A DNA stretch of 64,000 bases from Gp6-AA40 sp035492455. GTDB taxonomy: Bacteria; Acidobacteriota; Vicinamibacteria; Vicinamibacterales; UBA2999. This document shows, piece by piece, positions 17,511 to 26,016 of the stretch. Made by a program: the position numbers and the translations under genes. Numbering within the stretch: position 1 is the first letter of the stretch; each line of letters begins with the position of its first letter. Below the pieces are notes generated by a model, which saw nothing but the letters and a program-made list of their open reading frames with translations, was not told the DNA's origin and did no database searches. The stretch covers positions 57,475 through 121,474 of the forward strand of contig DATJJE010000063.1 in NCBI GenBank assembly GCA_035492455.1, written 5' to 3'.

Positions 17511-18535
17511 CGCATTTGTCGCGATGCCCGGTGCACATACTGTGCGAGCATTTGCACGTTCTCCACGGGCGTTGACGGCAGGATGCCGTGCCCGAGATTG
17601 AAGATGTGGCCCGGTCGTCCGCCCGCGCGGTTGAGGACGTCTTCAGCCTGATCGAGCATCCTGCGCGGAGGTCCGAGCAACAGCGTCGGATCAAGATTGC
17701 CCTGGACGGCGCGGTCGAAGCCGATGTCCTCCCAGGCTTCGTCGATCGGAATGCGCCAGTCGACGCCAATGACGTCGCCCCCCGCCTCGCGCAGTTCCTG
17801 GAACATCGTCGCCGTACCGGTACCGAAATGGATGGTCGGCACGCGTCCGGCAATTGCATCGAAAATTTTCTTCGAGTGGGGCAGGACGAACTCCCGGTAA
17901 TCGGCGGCGCTCAGCGTGCCAACCCACGAATCGAAGACCTGCACCGCGTCGACGCCAGCGTCGATCTGCGCGTTCAGGTAATCGCTGACGACGGTTGAGA
18001 ACTTGTCGCAGAGCCGGTGCCAGGCGTCGGGATGTCCGTACATCAGCGACTTGGTGCGCGCGAAGTTGTTCGAGTGGCCACCCTCAATGGCGTATGAGGC
18101 CAGGGTAAACGGGGCGCCTGCGAATCCAATCAACGGGACCCGGCCGTGCAGTTCCTGTTGCACCACCTCAACGGCTTCGAGCACGTGCGCCAGCGCCTCG
18201 CGCGGTTCGAACAGCTTCAGCTTGTCGATGTCGGCGGACGACTCGATCGGCCGCTCGATCTGAGGTCCTTCGCCTTTGACGAAGTCGAACGGAAGTCCCA
18301 TCGGCTCCAGCGGAAGCAACAGATCGGAAAAGAGAATCGCTGCATCCACTTCGATGCGGCGAACGGGTTGCAGCGTGACTTCGGCGGCGAGGTCGGGCGT
18401 ACGACAGATTTCCAGCAACGAGTGCTGCTCGCGAATGGCCCGGTACTCTGCCATGTAGCGACCGGCCTGTCGCATGAACCACACGGGGGTCACGTCGACG
18501 GGCTCCCGCCTGCAGGCTTTCAGGAATCGGCTCAC
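17507..18535 (-). CDS. hemE: Uroporphyrinogen decarboxylase
   Basis: A 342-residue cytosolic enzyme removing four carboxyl groups from uroporphyrinogen III to give coproporphyrinogen III. The N-terminal signature PVWFMRQAGRYMAEYR (near residue 17) includes the substrate-binding Arg residues; GFAGAPFTLASYAIEGG and the C-terminal LGHGILPSTPVENV are also family marks. The length is usual. It is the first gene of the hemE-hemY pair; 17 bases upstream ends a receiver-domain gene on the same strand. Confidence 0.93.
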   Translation of the reverse strand: MSRFLKACRREPVDVTPVWFMRQAGRYMAEYRAIREQHSLLEICRTPDLAAEVTLQPVRRIEVDAAILFSDLLLPLEPMGLPFDFVKGEGPQIERPIESSADIDKLKLFEPREALAHVLEAVEVVQQELHGRVPLIGFAGAPFTLASYAIEGGHSNNFARTKSLMYGHPDAWHRLCDKFSTVVSDYLNAQIDAGVDAVQVFDSWVGTLSAADYREFVLPHSKKIFDAIAGRVPTIHFGTGTATMFQELREAGGDVIGVDWRIPIDEAWEDIGFDRAVQGNLDPTLLLGPPRRMLDQAEDVLNRAGGRPGHIFNLGHGILPSTPVENVQMLAQYVHRASRQMR

Positions 18536-18552
18536 GTCTCAGGACTCCGGGC

Positions 18553-18978
18553 TTAAGGGGTTTCCCGGACGGGCAGGTTGAGCAGCTCGCGCGCCAATGT
18601 CACAAGCTCCTCCAGCCACAGCGGCTTGTAGCGAAGCTCGGCGCCGAGCTCCCGGATCTCGTTCGACTGCGCATCGTCGAGGTAATAGTCGCCGGTGACG
18701 ATGGCGACCGGGGTGTTCGTCAGGCCGGGGATGGCGCGGATTGCACGAAGAAACTGCAGCCCGCTGGTCAGTGGCATCCGAAGGTCGAGAATGACTGCGT
18801 TGGGGCGGTGCGTCTGGGCGAGACTCAGGCCTTCATCAGCGGAAAGCGCCGCCCAGACCTCGTATCCTTCGAGACGAAGCATTCGCGAAAATGTATCCGT
18901 AACGCTCACATCGTCATCGACTATAAGGATGCGTGGAGCACCTTCAGGTTTGCTGGGGGAAGAATCCACCGGGGCCAT
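18553..18978 (-). CDS. Single-domain response regulator (receiver only)
   Basis: A 141-residue protein consisting of one receiver domain. The acidic pair is in ILIVDDDVSV, the phospho-acceptor Asp in AVILDLRMP, the Thr in AIVTGDYY and the Lys in LRYKPLW. There is no output domain, so it must act by protein contact. No histidine kinase lies nearby. It is co-directional with hemE, 17 bases upstream of it, which is an unusual partner; whether they share a transcript is unknown. Confidence 0.85.
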   Translation of the reverse strand: MAPVDSSPSKPEGAPRILIVDDDVSVTDTFSRMLRLEGYEVWAALSADEGLSLAQTHRPNAVILDLRMPLTSGLQFLRAIRAIPGLTNTPVAIVTGDYYLDDAQSNEIRELGAELRYKPLWLEELVTLARELLNLPVRETP

Positions 18979-19051
18979 TATGTAGTATATTCAGCCCCTT
19001 TGGACGCCGGATGTGATTCATCCCGGCCAGGTCACACGCGTCGGAGGTTGT

Positions 19052-19732
19052 GTGAGCCCAATCCTCGTCCGGCCAGTCCGGGAGCAGCTCGAGCACGACC
19101 GCATCATTCGCCTGCTGCAGGCGAAATACAAAAGGAAATTCGAAGTCGCCATCAATCCGGGCAGCGAGCAATCTGCGCCTGTAGGAGGGCCGCCCTCGTG
19201 GTTTCCCGATTTGGTTCTGCAGAATGATCGCCGCAGGGTGCTCGGTGTGGTTGAGGTTGAAACCGCCGAGTCGGTGAATCACCTCGAGGCGATGTCGGAG
19301 TGGGCGGCGTTTGCCCGCCTCGGCACTGCGTTTTATCTCTATGCTCCGCAGTCGATGATCGATGTCGCGCGGCGGCTCTGTGAGGACATGCACATTCCGG
19401 TGGCGGAGGTATGGAGCTACACGATCATTGGCGACCAGCCGCGCTTTACGTTGGTCCAGAAATCGGCCGTGCCCGAGGCGAAAGGTATAAGAGCGGTCGC
19501 AGTTCCGGCTGCCCCACGTCCGCCGGCACCGGCGCGTGCCGCCGCTAACGGGCCCGCGCGCGGGCGTGCTCGTGCTGCTGCGCCAGCCGCGCGCCGCAAA
19601 GCGACGAGCGCCGAGAAGAAGGCCGCCCGTCCGGCAAACCGTCGCGCACCGGCGCGTAAGCCGGCGTCGAGGTCGGCGCGGCCAGCAGCCAAAAAGAGCG
19701 CGTCCAGCACGCGTACGCAGAAGCGCAAGTAA
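19052..19732 (+). CDS. Unknown protein with nuclease-like core and histone H1-like Lys/Ala/Pro-rich tail
   Basis: A 226-residue protein in two parts. Residues about 1-135 form a compact alpha/beta-looking domain with PSWFPDLVLQNDRRRVLGVV followed by EVETAES, which recalls the PD-(D/E)xK nuclease pattern though the usual Lys is Thr. From about residue 150 the chain is almost only Ala, Pro, Arg and Lys (for example RRKATSAEKKAARPANRR), like histone H1-type tails of bacterial DNA-binding proteins. I chose GTG 19052 because GGAGG sits five bases upstream; the frame is open back to 19013. DNA binding is inference. Confidence 0.6.
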   Translation: MSPILVRPVREQLEHDRIIRLLQAKYKRKFEVAINPGSEQSAPVGGPPSWFPDLVLQNDRRRVLGVVEVETAESVNHLEAMSEWAAFARLGTAFYLYAPQSMIDVARRLCEDMHIPVAEVWSYTIIGDQPRFTLVQKSAVPEAKGIRAVAVPAAPRPPAPARAAANGPARGRARAAAPAARRKATSAEKKAARPANRRAPARKPASRSARPAAKKSASSTRTQKRK

Positions 19733-19762
19733 TCAAGCCAGGATCTAGGCAAGCAGCGACCC

Positions 19763-20410
19763 GTGCCGTTCCTTCGTGTGATCCGCGACAAGCGCGGATA
19801 CGAAACCACGTACTTGATGCACTGGTGCCGCGAGGGCACCAAGCAGCGCTCGCGCATCCTCTACGTCTTCCGTACGCCGGGGGGTGTGCGCGTCGGTCGT
19901 GATGCGCTCGATGCGGACGTGCTGAAAGAGATTGAAGCGCAGCATCCGGACATCGAGTTCGACTGGAACGCCGTGTTCCACAATCAGCAGGTCATTGAGA
20001 CCGTGCCGGAGCAGCGGCGTCCGCGGAAGCGTGCGTCCGGCGAGGGTGGCGAAACTTCTGCACCGCAGCCGGCTGCCGTCGTCACGCCGCGGTTCACCGT
20101 ACCGGCGACCGTCGAAGGCGCGACGCCTGACGAACAGATCGCGTTTCTCAGCAGATGGTATGCCACGGTTCGCGAGAAGATTCCGCAGCGTGCACCCGAT
20201 CCCACGCGCCAGGAAGTGCTCTTTGCGTTATGCGAGCGGCTGAATCCGGCGGCGTGGACCGACGCCGATCAGATCACCGCGGGCCTGCAGGGTGCAGCCG
20301 AAGCGCTGCAGCGCCTCTCTCATGTCTTCGCGAAGCGTCGTCGTCGATCGAAAAAGAAAGGCGGCGCCAAGGGACCGACTGAACCTATTGAACCCACTGA
20401 ACCCCAATGA
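19763..20410 (+). CDS. Conserved-looking protein of unknown function with C-terminal Pro-x-Glu repeat
   Basis: A 215-residue soluble protein I do not recognise. The N-terminal third (YETTYLMHWCREGTKQRSRI, LYVFRTPGGVRVG) looks like a small folded domain; a proline-rich linker follows, then a helical region with FLSRWYATVREKIPQ and a basic patch RRRRSKKKGG. The end reads PTEPIEPTEPQ, encoded by 9-base repeats at 20381-20407. GTG 19763 is the likely start, with no clear ribosome site. It lies 30 bases after the H1-tailed protein and overlaps the next gene by four bases (ATGA), so the three form an operon. Confidence 0.55.
   Translation: MPFLRVIRDKRGYETTYLMHWCREGTKQRSRILYVFRTPGGVRVGRDALDADVLKEIEAQHPDIEFDWNAVFHNQQVIETVPEQRRPRKRASGEGGETSAPQPAAVVTPRFTVPATVEGATPDEQIAFLSRWYATVREKIPQRAPDPTRQEVLFALCERLNPAAWTDADQITAGLQGAAEALQRLSHVFAKRRRRSKKKGGAKGPTEPIEPTEPQ
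20381..20407 (+). repeat. In-frame 9-base repeat (GAACCyAyT units)
   Basis: Three consecutive nonamers GAACCTATT, GAACCCACT and GAACCCCAA encode the last residues of the upstream protein (EPI, EPT, EPQ). The same type of nonamer forms a longer run at 63574-63651. Confidence 0.75.
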
Positions 20411-21021
20411 AGTGGCTTGGCGACCTGCTGGTCCAGGTGGGAGAGCTGGGACCATGGGGACCGATTCTGTTCGCACTTCTCTATATTGGGGCGGCGGTCA
20501 CAATGGCGCCGGCGTTCCTATTGAGCGTCGCCGCGGGCGCGCTCTTCGGCGTCTGGCGCGGATCGCTTCTCGTGTTCGTGAGCGCAACCCTCGGTGCAGT
20601 AGCCGCCTATGGAGTAGCGCGTCGTGTCACCGGGTTACGGCTGGTGAAATGGGTGATGCGCGATCGACGGGTTGACGTCGTGCGCCGCGCGGTTGCGCAC
20701 AGAGGTGCGTGGGTGCAGTTCCTGCTTCGCCTGTCTCCGATTGTCCCGTATGTCCTCCTCAACTATGCGCTCGGACTCAGTCGCGTGCGGCTTCGCGATT
20801 TCGTGCTCGCGTGTTTCGGGATGATTCCGACGATCGTGATGTATGCGTATTACGGCAGGGTAGTCGGCGACGTGGCGAAGATCGCCGCAGGCGTGGCGCC
20901 GCCGCGCGGTCCCGAGTACTACGTGCTCCTCGTAATCGGTTTGATTGCGACGGTCATCGCGACGATGGCGATTACACGCGCGGCACGCCGTGCAATCGAG
21001 CAGCAGCGGCTGAATCGATAA
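20407..21021 (+). CDS. TVP38/TMEM64 (VTT domain, DedA-like) membrane protein
   Basis: A 204-residue integral membrane protein. Hydrophobic segments occur at about residues 18-40, 45-70, 105-125, 140-160 and 170-190. The VTT hallmarks are present: GALFGVWRGSLLVF with SATLGAVAAY (the glycine-rich re-entrant region) and LLRLSPIVPYVLLNYALG, containing the conserved R-x-SPxxPy stretch. Such proteins move or scramble lipids in the inner membrane. The start overlaps the previous stop (ATGA). Its 3' end overlaps the convergent pgl gene by 50 bases. Confidence 0.88.
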   Translation: MKWLGDLLVQVGELGPWGPILFALLYIGAAVTMAPAFLLSVAAGALFGVWRGSLLVFVSATLGAVAAYGVARRVTGLRLVKWVMRDRRVDVVRRAVAHRGAWVQFLLRLSPIVPYVLLNYALGLSRVRLRDFVLACFGMIPTIVMYAYYGRVVGDVAKIAAGVAPPRGPEYYVLLVIGLIATVIATMAITRAARRAIEQQRLNR

Positions 21022-21742
21022 TCCATTCCAAGCGGTCGTCCGCTTCACGCAGCAGCTGCGCGGGGTACTGCCACACATCGAGCGGCCGCTCGATGGCGGC
21101 TTCAATTGCACCGGCTTTTGACTCTCCGCTCGCGATCATGATGACGTACGCGGAATCGAGCAGCGCGACGGGCGTCATGGTGATGCGCCATTGCGACAAC
21201 TCGGGGACGGCAACACCTGTTGCCAGGCGTTCTCGCGGCGTTGAAAGGTCCGCGCCGCTGCGGAGGAGCGGGCTGCCAGGAAATATCGATGCGATGTGCG
21301 CGTTCGACCCGATGCCGAGCAGCATCACGTCGAACAGCGGCCCGGCGGTCTGATCGCGCCTGGCACGCAGGACGGCGTCGTATAGACGCCCTGCATCCGA
21401 CGCCGGCAATTCACCTCGCATCCGATGCACCTGGGTGTCGCGGATGTTGACATGCTGCAGCAGTGTTCGATGCGCCAGACCGTAGTTGCTCTCCGGACGA
21501 TCTGGCGGAACCTCGCGCTCGTCACCCCAGAACAGATGCAGACGCGCCCAATCGATCCGCTGTCGCCATGGACGCCGCTCGTCCGCAAGCATCTGGTAGA
21601 GCAGATCGGGAGTGTCACCACCCGTCAGCGATACCGCAGCTGCGCCGCGCTGGGCGATTGCCGCTTCGATCAACGACGTGATTCGCTCGGCGGCGGCTTC
21701 TGACATTGCCGCTTTGTCGGTCGTGACCGTCACTCTCGCCAT
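20972..21742 (-). CDS. pgl: 6-phosphogluconolactonase
   Basis: A 256-residue enzyme hydrolysing 6-phosphogluconolactone, second step of the oxidative pentose phosphate pathway. Family marks are VSLTGGDTPDLLYQML near residue 40, HLFWGDEREVPPDRPESNY near 88 and LLGIGSNAHIASIFPGS near 150. It belongs to the sugar isomerase-like NagB/Pgl fold. It is the last gene of the rpiB-gnd-zwf-pgl operon, its start overlapping zwf by 13 bases. The C-terminus overlaps the convergent TVP38 gene by 50 bases. Confidence 0.9.
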   Translation of the reverse strand: MARVTVTTDKAAMSEAAAERITSLIEAAIAQRGAAAVSLTGGDTPDLLYQMLADERRPWRQRIDWARLHLFWGDEREVPPDRPESNYGLAHRTLLQHVNIRDTQVHRMRGELPASDAGRLYDAVLRARRDQTAGPLFDVMLLGIGSNAHIASIFPGSPLLRSGADLSTPRERLATGVAVPELSQWRITMTPVALLDSAYVIMIASGESKAGAIEAAIERPLDVWQYPAQLLREADDRLEWIIDSAAAARLHGVPRV

Positions 21743-23196
21743 TCGCGTCCGTCGCGTTCGATGAGCAAATCAGCTTCCGAGGGACCCCACGACCCCGCTT
21801 CGTAGGTCGCAAGGCGCGATCGCGAGTCGGCTTGCCAGTGCTCGAGAATTGGCGTGACCGCCTGCCACCCTGCTTCGACCATGTCCATGCGATGGAACAG
21901 CGTCTGGTCGCCAATCATCGCGTCGAAGAGCAGCGTCTCGTATCCGGTTGTCGGCTCCGTCTTGAAGTGCTCCGCGTAGCTGAAGTCCATCGTCACGGTT
22001 TCGAGACGCTCGAACGGGCCCGGCACTTTGGCGTTGAAGCAGAGCGCAATTCCTTCGTTCGGCTGGATGCGCAGTATCAGGGTGTTCGGCGACAGCGAGT
22101 TCACCGGGGTGTGACGAAACAGCATCAGCGGCGCGCGTTTGAACTGAATGACGACCTCGGTGACGCGGCGCGGGAGACACTTGCCCGTTCTCAGGTAGAA
22201 AGGGATGCCCGCCCATCGCCAGTTGTCGATGAAGAGACGCATGGCGACAAATGTCTCCGTACGCGACTCAGCATTGACGCTCGGCTCTCTTGTATAGCTG
22301 TCGTATTGCGCTCGGACGACGTGACGCTTGACATCGTCCTGCGTGAGCGGCGGCACTGCGTGCAGAACGCGGACTTTTTCGTCGCGGACATCCTCGCCAC
22401 CGAACGAGATGGGCGGCTCCATCGCCACGAGCGTCAGCACCTGAAACATGTGGTTCTGCACGATGTCGCGCAGCGCGCCGGCTTTGTCGTAATAGGGACC
22501 GCGCTTGCCGACACCGGTCTCTTCGGCGACCGTCATCTGCACGTGATCGACGTAGCGACGGTTCCAGATCGGCTCGAAGATGCCGTTGGCAAACCGGAAC
22601 GCCATGATGTTCTGAACGGTTTCCTTCCCCAGGTAATGGTCGATGCGGTAGATCTGCGACTCGCGCAGTCCACGGCGCAGCTCCGCGTTCAGCTTCCGCG
22701 CGCTCTCCAGATCGTAGCCAAATGGCTTCTCGACGATAACGCGCCGCCAGCCTTCGTCCTCGCTCGTCAAACCCGCGGTGGCGAGACCGTCCCCGACCGT
22801 GCCGAATAGATCCGGCGGCACGGCCAGATAGAACAGGTAATTCGACGGGATGTGATGTCGGTCGCGGATCTCCGCGAGCGTTGTCTTCAGCCGATCGAAG
22901 AGTGCTGCATCGTTGAATTCACCCGACACGTAGTAGAGGCGATCTTCGATTCGCTGCCACTTGTCGGCCTGGAGCGGTTCCCCTTCGGCCTGGCGGACCT
23001 GCTCGCGCATCTGTTTACGATATGCGTCCTGATCGATGCGCGGTCGAGCGACGCCGAGGATGGCGAATTCGTCCGGCAGGTGCCCGCTCTCACACAGATT
23101 GAAGATGGCGGGAAGCAACTTGCTGCGCGTCAGATCTCCGGATGCACCGAAGATCACGAATACGCATCCGTCAGCGCGGCTTCGAGGGCTCGACAT
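21730..23196 (-). CDS. zwf: Glucose-6-phosphate 1-dehydrogenase
   Basis: A 488-residue enzyme making 6-phosphogluconolactone and NADPH from glucose 6-phosphate. The cofactor loop FGASGDLTRSKLL begins near residue 17; the active-site signature RIDHYLGKETVQN is near residue 180, followed by FRFANGIFEPIWNR. Length is usual. It sits between gnd (overlap 26 bases) and pgl (overlap 13 bases), so the oxidative branch is encoded as one tightly overlapped unit. Confidence 0.95.
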   Translation of the reverse strand: MSSPRSRADGCVFVIFGASGDLTRSKLLPAIFNLCESGHLPDEFAILGVARPRIDQDAYRKQMREQVRQAEGEPLQADKWQRIEDRLYYVSGEFNDAALFDRLKTTLAEIRDRHHIPSNYLFYLAVPPDLFGTVGDGLATAGLTSEDEGWRRVIVEKPFGYDLESARKLNAELRRGLRESQIYRIDHYLGKETVQNIMAFRFANGIFEPIWNRRYVDHVQMTVAEETGVGKRGPYYDKAGALRDIVQNHMFQVLTLVAMEPPISFGGEDVRDEKVRVLHAVPPLTQDDVKRHVVRAQYDSYTREPSVNAESRTETFVAMRLFIDNWRWAGIPFYLRTGKCLPRRVTEVVIQFKRAPLMLFRHTPVNSLSPNTLILRIQPNEGIALCFNAKVPGPFERLETVTMDFSYAEHFKTEPTTGYETLLFDAMIGDQTLFHRMDMVEAGWQAVTPILEHWQADSRSRLATYEAGSWGPSEADLLIERDGREWRE

Positions 23197-24127
23197 GACC
23201 GCCGAACTGCGCGCGCAACGCCGACAGCAGCTTTTCGCCGAACGTGTGATCGCGACGCGAACGGAACCGCGCGAAAAGCGCGGTCGTCAGCACATCTGCT
23301 GACACTTCTTCTTCAATTGCGGCTTCAACCGTCCACCGGCCCTCGCCTGAATCGGCGACCTTGCCGACAAACGCGTCGAGCTTCGGGTCCGCGGCGAGCG
23401 CGAGGGCGGCGAGATCGAGCAGCCACGAGCTGACGACGCTGCCGCGCCGCCAGAGTTCAGCGATCTCCGCAAGGCTCAAGTCGTAGCCGGCGTTCTGCAG
23501 AATGTCGAAGCCTTCGGCGTACGACTGCATCAAGCCGTACTCGATACCGTTGTGAATCATCTTGACGAAATGGCCGGCGCCCGAGCGTCCACAGTAGAGA
23601 AATCCTTCGTGCGCCGTGGTCTTCGATGTATCGAGGCCCTTCGAAGGCGCGTTCGAGCCTTGACCTGGTGCGAGCGTGCGAAAGATTGGCGCGAGACGGT
23701 CGACCGCGTGCCTCGGACCGCCGATCATCAGGCAGTAGCCGCGCTCCGCACCCCAAATCCCGCCGCTCGTCCCGACGTCCACATAGTGCATCCCGCGGGT
23801 GGCGAGCGTCTCGGCTCGCCGCACATCGTCTTTGTAATGGCTGTTGCCGCCATCGATGATGGTATCGCCTTGCTGGAGCACTTCCGCGAGCGCCGTGACC
23901 GTCTGTTCAGTCGGGTCCCCCGCCGGCACCATGAGCCACACCGCGCGCGGAGCGGTCAAACGCGAAACGAGATCGGCCGGCGACGACGATGCGGTTGCGC
24001 CATCTCGAGCGATGGCCTGCACCGCGTCGGCACTGCGATCCCATACGACGACGTCATGGCCGCCGGCGATAAGACGCCGTGTCATGTTGCCGCCCATCCG
24101 ACCAAGGCCGATCAGACCTATCTGCAT
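23171..24127 (-). CDS. gnd: 6-phosphogluconate dehydrogenase, decarboxylating (short YqeC/GntZ type)
   Basis: A 318-residue enzyme converting 6-phosphogluconate to ribulose 5-phosphate and CO2. The Rossmann motif GLIGLGRMGGNMTRRL starts at residue 4; the catalytic region GHFVKMIHNGIEYGLMQ is near residue 180. At about 320 residues it is the short form (YqeC/GntZ type), which is often NAD-linked, not the 470-residue form. It begins seven bases after the end of rpiB and overlaps zwf. Confidence 0.92.
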   Translation of the reverse strand: MQIGLIGLGRMGGNMTRRLIAGGHDVVVWDRSADAVQAIARDGATASSSPADLVSRLTAPRAVWLMVPAGDPTEQTVTALAEVLQQGDTIIDGGNSHYKDDVRRAETLATRGMHYVDVGTSGGIWGAERGYCLMIGGPRHAVDRLAPIFRTLAPGQGSNAPSKGLDTSKTTAHEGFLYCGRSGAGHFVKMIHNGIEYGLMQSYAEGFDILQNAGYDLSLAEIAELWRRGSVVSSWLLDLAALALAADPKLDAFVGKVADSGEGRWTVEAAIEEEVSADVLTTALFARFRSRRDHTFGEKLLSALRAQFGGHVEPSKPR

Positions 24128-24134
24128 CGCGCGT

Positions 24135-24572
24135 TCACTTGCATCCTTCGTCGATCTTGCGAATGCGAGCGATATGCCGACCGCCTTCGAATGGTGTGGC
24201 GAGCCAGGTGCGCACGATCGACAGGGCCTCCGACTTGCTGATTGTCCGTTGACCGAGAGAAATCATGTTCGCGTCGTTGTGAGAGCGGTTCCATACGGCG
24301 ACCTGGTCGGTCCAGCAGACGCCGCACCGGATGCCGCAGATGCGGTTGGCGACCATAGCCTCGCCGTTGCCGGAACCGCCGAGCACGATGCCGCGTTCGA
24401 ACTCCCCCCTCGCGACCGCCTGAGCTACGGGTCGGATGAAGTCCGGGTAATCGACGGGAGCGTCTGAATGGGTGCCGAAGTCGTGAACGGCGTGACCTTC
24501 GGCCAAAAGCATCGATTTGATGGCTTCTTTATAGGTAAATCCGGCGTGATCAGAACCGATCGCGAGTTTCAT
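24135..24572 (-). CDS. rpiB: Ribose-5-phosphate isomerase B
   Basis: A 145-residue enzyme interconverting ribulose 5-phosphate and ribose 5-phosphate. It begins MKLAIGSDHAGFTYKE, has the phosphate loop VLGGSGNGEAMVANR and the active Cys in ICGIRCGVCW near residue 80, and the ring-opening His in NRSHNDANMISLG. The long open frame to 25097 is shadow of the divergent gene; ATG 24572 is where the family begins. It is the first gene of the pentose phosphate operon, divergent from a VWFA gene with only 24 bases between. Confidence 0.93.
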   Translation of the reverse strand: MKLAIGSDHAGFTYKEAIKSMLLAEGHAVHDFGTHSDAPVDYPDFIRPVAQAVARGEFERGIVLGGSGNGEAMVANRICGIRCGVCWTDQVAVWNRSHNDANMISLGQRTISKSEALSIVRTWLATPFEGGRHIARIRKIDEGCK

Positions 24573-24583
24573 CGCCGGTATCT

Positions 24584-24589
24584 TATAAT
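24584..24589 (+). promoter_or_regulatory. -10 element TATAAT directly before the VWFA gene
   Basis: A perfect TATAAT lies in the 24-base space between the divergent rpiB and VWFA genes, ending eight bases before ATG 24597. Transcription would begin almost at the start codon. No Shine-Dalgarno sequence is present, so a leaderless message is plausible. No good -35 match is visible 17 bases upstream (inside rpiB). Confidence 0.5.
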
Positions 24590-24596
24590 TGCCGCC

Positions 24597-25934
24597 ATGC
24601 GAAACACCGCTAAGTTCTTGCTGGCGGGAGCCTTTGCGCTCGCCATGGTCCAGGTCCCGGCTGCGCAGCAGCAGGCAAACGGCGCGCAGCAGCAGGGACA
24701 GCAGCGTCAGGGACAGAATCAGGCGCAGCAGCAACAACAGCAGCAGACGCCGACGTTTCGTTCGACGGCCGAGCTCGTCACGACCGACGTGATCGTCCGC
24801 GACTCGAAAAACGATCAATTCATCGCCGATCTGAAGCCGACCGATTTCGACGTCTTCGAGGATGGCGTGAAGCAGGATCTGGCGTCGATGGTGCTCATTC
24901 ACGGCGGTCGCGCCTACAACACGCTCGCGCCTCCGCCCGCGCCGACGCAGGAAGGCATCCTGCTGCCGATCGCCCGTCCGACGAATGACGCCGCGGGGCG
25001 CGTGTTCCTCCTGTTCGTCGACGACCTGCACATGGATTTTCAGCAGACGCCGCGCATCCGCGAGATCTTCCGCAAGATGCTGAAGAACCTGATCCACGAC
25101 GGCGATATGTGGGGCATGGTCAGCACCGGCACGTCATCCATCTCGATCGATCTCACCTACGATCGCGCGCTGCTCGACGACGCGATTAACCGCATCAGCG
25201 GCAACGGGCTGAAGCCCACCGAGATCATCAAGGGGCAGGAAGGCGCGGACGGTCCGGTTGAACTGCGGTATCGCGCGCACGTCGCGTTCACGACCGCGAA
25301 TCAGTTGATGTCGAACCTGGAGAAGCTGCACAACCGCCGCAAGGCAGTTATCTGGGTGAGCAGCGGCTACGATTTCAACCCGTTCGAGAAATCGCGACTG
25401 AAGGAGCAGCTCGGCCCGTGCGACGATTCCTCGTCCGACGGCAGCAATAACCAGAGCAACTGCGTCAGCGCGAACGGACGCGTGGATCCGAACATCACGC
25501 CGCAAGGTTCACAGTTCGCCGACGCCGAGCTGGTGCGCGATATGGCGGATGTGACGCGCGCTGCCAATCGCGCCAACGCAACGCTCTACACGATCGACCC
25601 GCGCGGCCTCGTCGCCGGCGGCGACATCGGCGAGAACGTGGATCCCGTTGAGTGGGAAACCTACGTGTCGAAGACGGTCGACAGCCTGCGCACGATCGCG
25701 GATCTGACCGGCGGCTTCGCCGTGGTGAACCAGAACGACTTTGATAAGGCGCTGAAGCGGATTGACGCGGAAACGAGCGATTACTACGTGCTCGGCTTCT
25801 ACTCCAGCAACCCCGATCCGCTGCGGCGAACGCGGCGCATCGAAGTCGTCACCAAGCGCGACGGCGTCAAGGTGTGGTCACGCACCTCTTATTCGCTGCG
25901 GCCGACGCCGGCTGACAATACCGCTAAGAAATAA
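24597..25934 (+). CDS. Secreted VWFA-related protein (Acidobacterial type)
   Basis: A 445-residue exported protein. After the signal peptide (FLLAGAFALAMVQVPAAQQQ) comes a Gln-rich stretch of about 30 residues, then a beta domain (RSTAELVTTDVIVRDSKND, DFDVFEDGVKQDLASM) and a von Willebrand A-like domain beginning RVFLLFVDDLHMDF. The canonical DxSxS metal site is replaced by DDLHMD, as is frequent in this Acidobacterial group. The role is unknown; it may bind proteins at the cell surface. It starts from a likely leaderless promoter and its end borders heptad array D. Confidence 0.8.
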   Translation: MRNTAKFLLAGAFALAMVQVPAAQQQANGAQQQGQQRQGQNQAQQQQQQQTPTFRSTAELVTTDVIVRDSKNDQFIADLKPTDFDVFEDGVKQDLASMVLIHGGRAYNTLAPPPAPTQEGILLPIARPTNDAAGRVFLLFVDDLHMDFQQTPRIREIFRKMLKNLIHDGDMWGMVSTGTSSISIDLTYDRALLDDAINRISGNGLKPTEIIKGQEGADGPVELRYRAHVAFTTANQLMSNLEKLHNRRKAVIWVSSGYDFNPFEKSRLKEQLGPCDDSSSDGSNNQSNCVSANGRVDPNITPQGSQFADAELVRDMADVTRAANRANATLYTIDPRGLVAGGDIGENVDPVEWETYVSKTVDSLRTIADLTGGFAVVNQNDFDKALKRIDAETSDYYVLGFYSSNPDPLRRTRRIEVVTKRDGVKVWSRTSYSLRPTPADNTAKK

Positions 25935-26016
25935 GATCCAAGCTCCAAGATCAAAGCTCCAAGATCCAACTAGGTGGTTGGAGCTTGGACTTTGGAACTT
26001 GGAGCTTGGGATTTCC
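25933..26016. repeat. Heptad-phased array D: twelve units, strand switch in the middle
   Basis: Twelve exact 7-base units without interruption. The left arm is AAGATCC, AAGCTCC, AAGATCA, AAGCTCC, AAGATCC (25933-25967); the turn is AACTAGG, TGGTTGG; the right arm is AGCTTGG, ACTTTGG, AACTTGG, AGCTTGG (25982-26009), then GATTTCC. The arms are near-complementary, so a hairpin of about 35 pairs with mismatches can form. It separates the convergent VWFA and 61-residue genes and encodes the end of the latter. Confidence 0.85.

Noticed and set aside
24573..25097. An N-terminal extension of rpiB to 25097
   Set aside because: It is antisense to the VWFA gene and translates to Arg/Leu-rich low-complexity sequence; RpiB homology starts at 24572.
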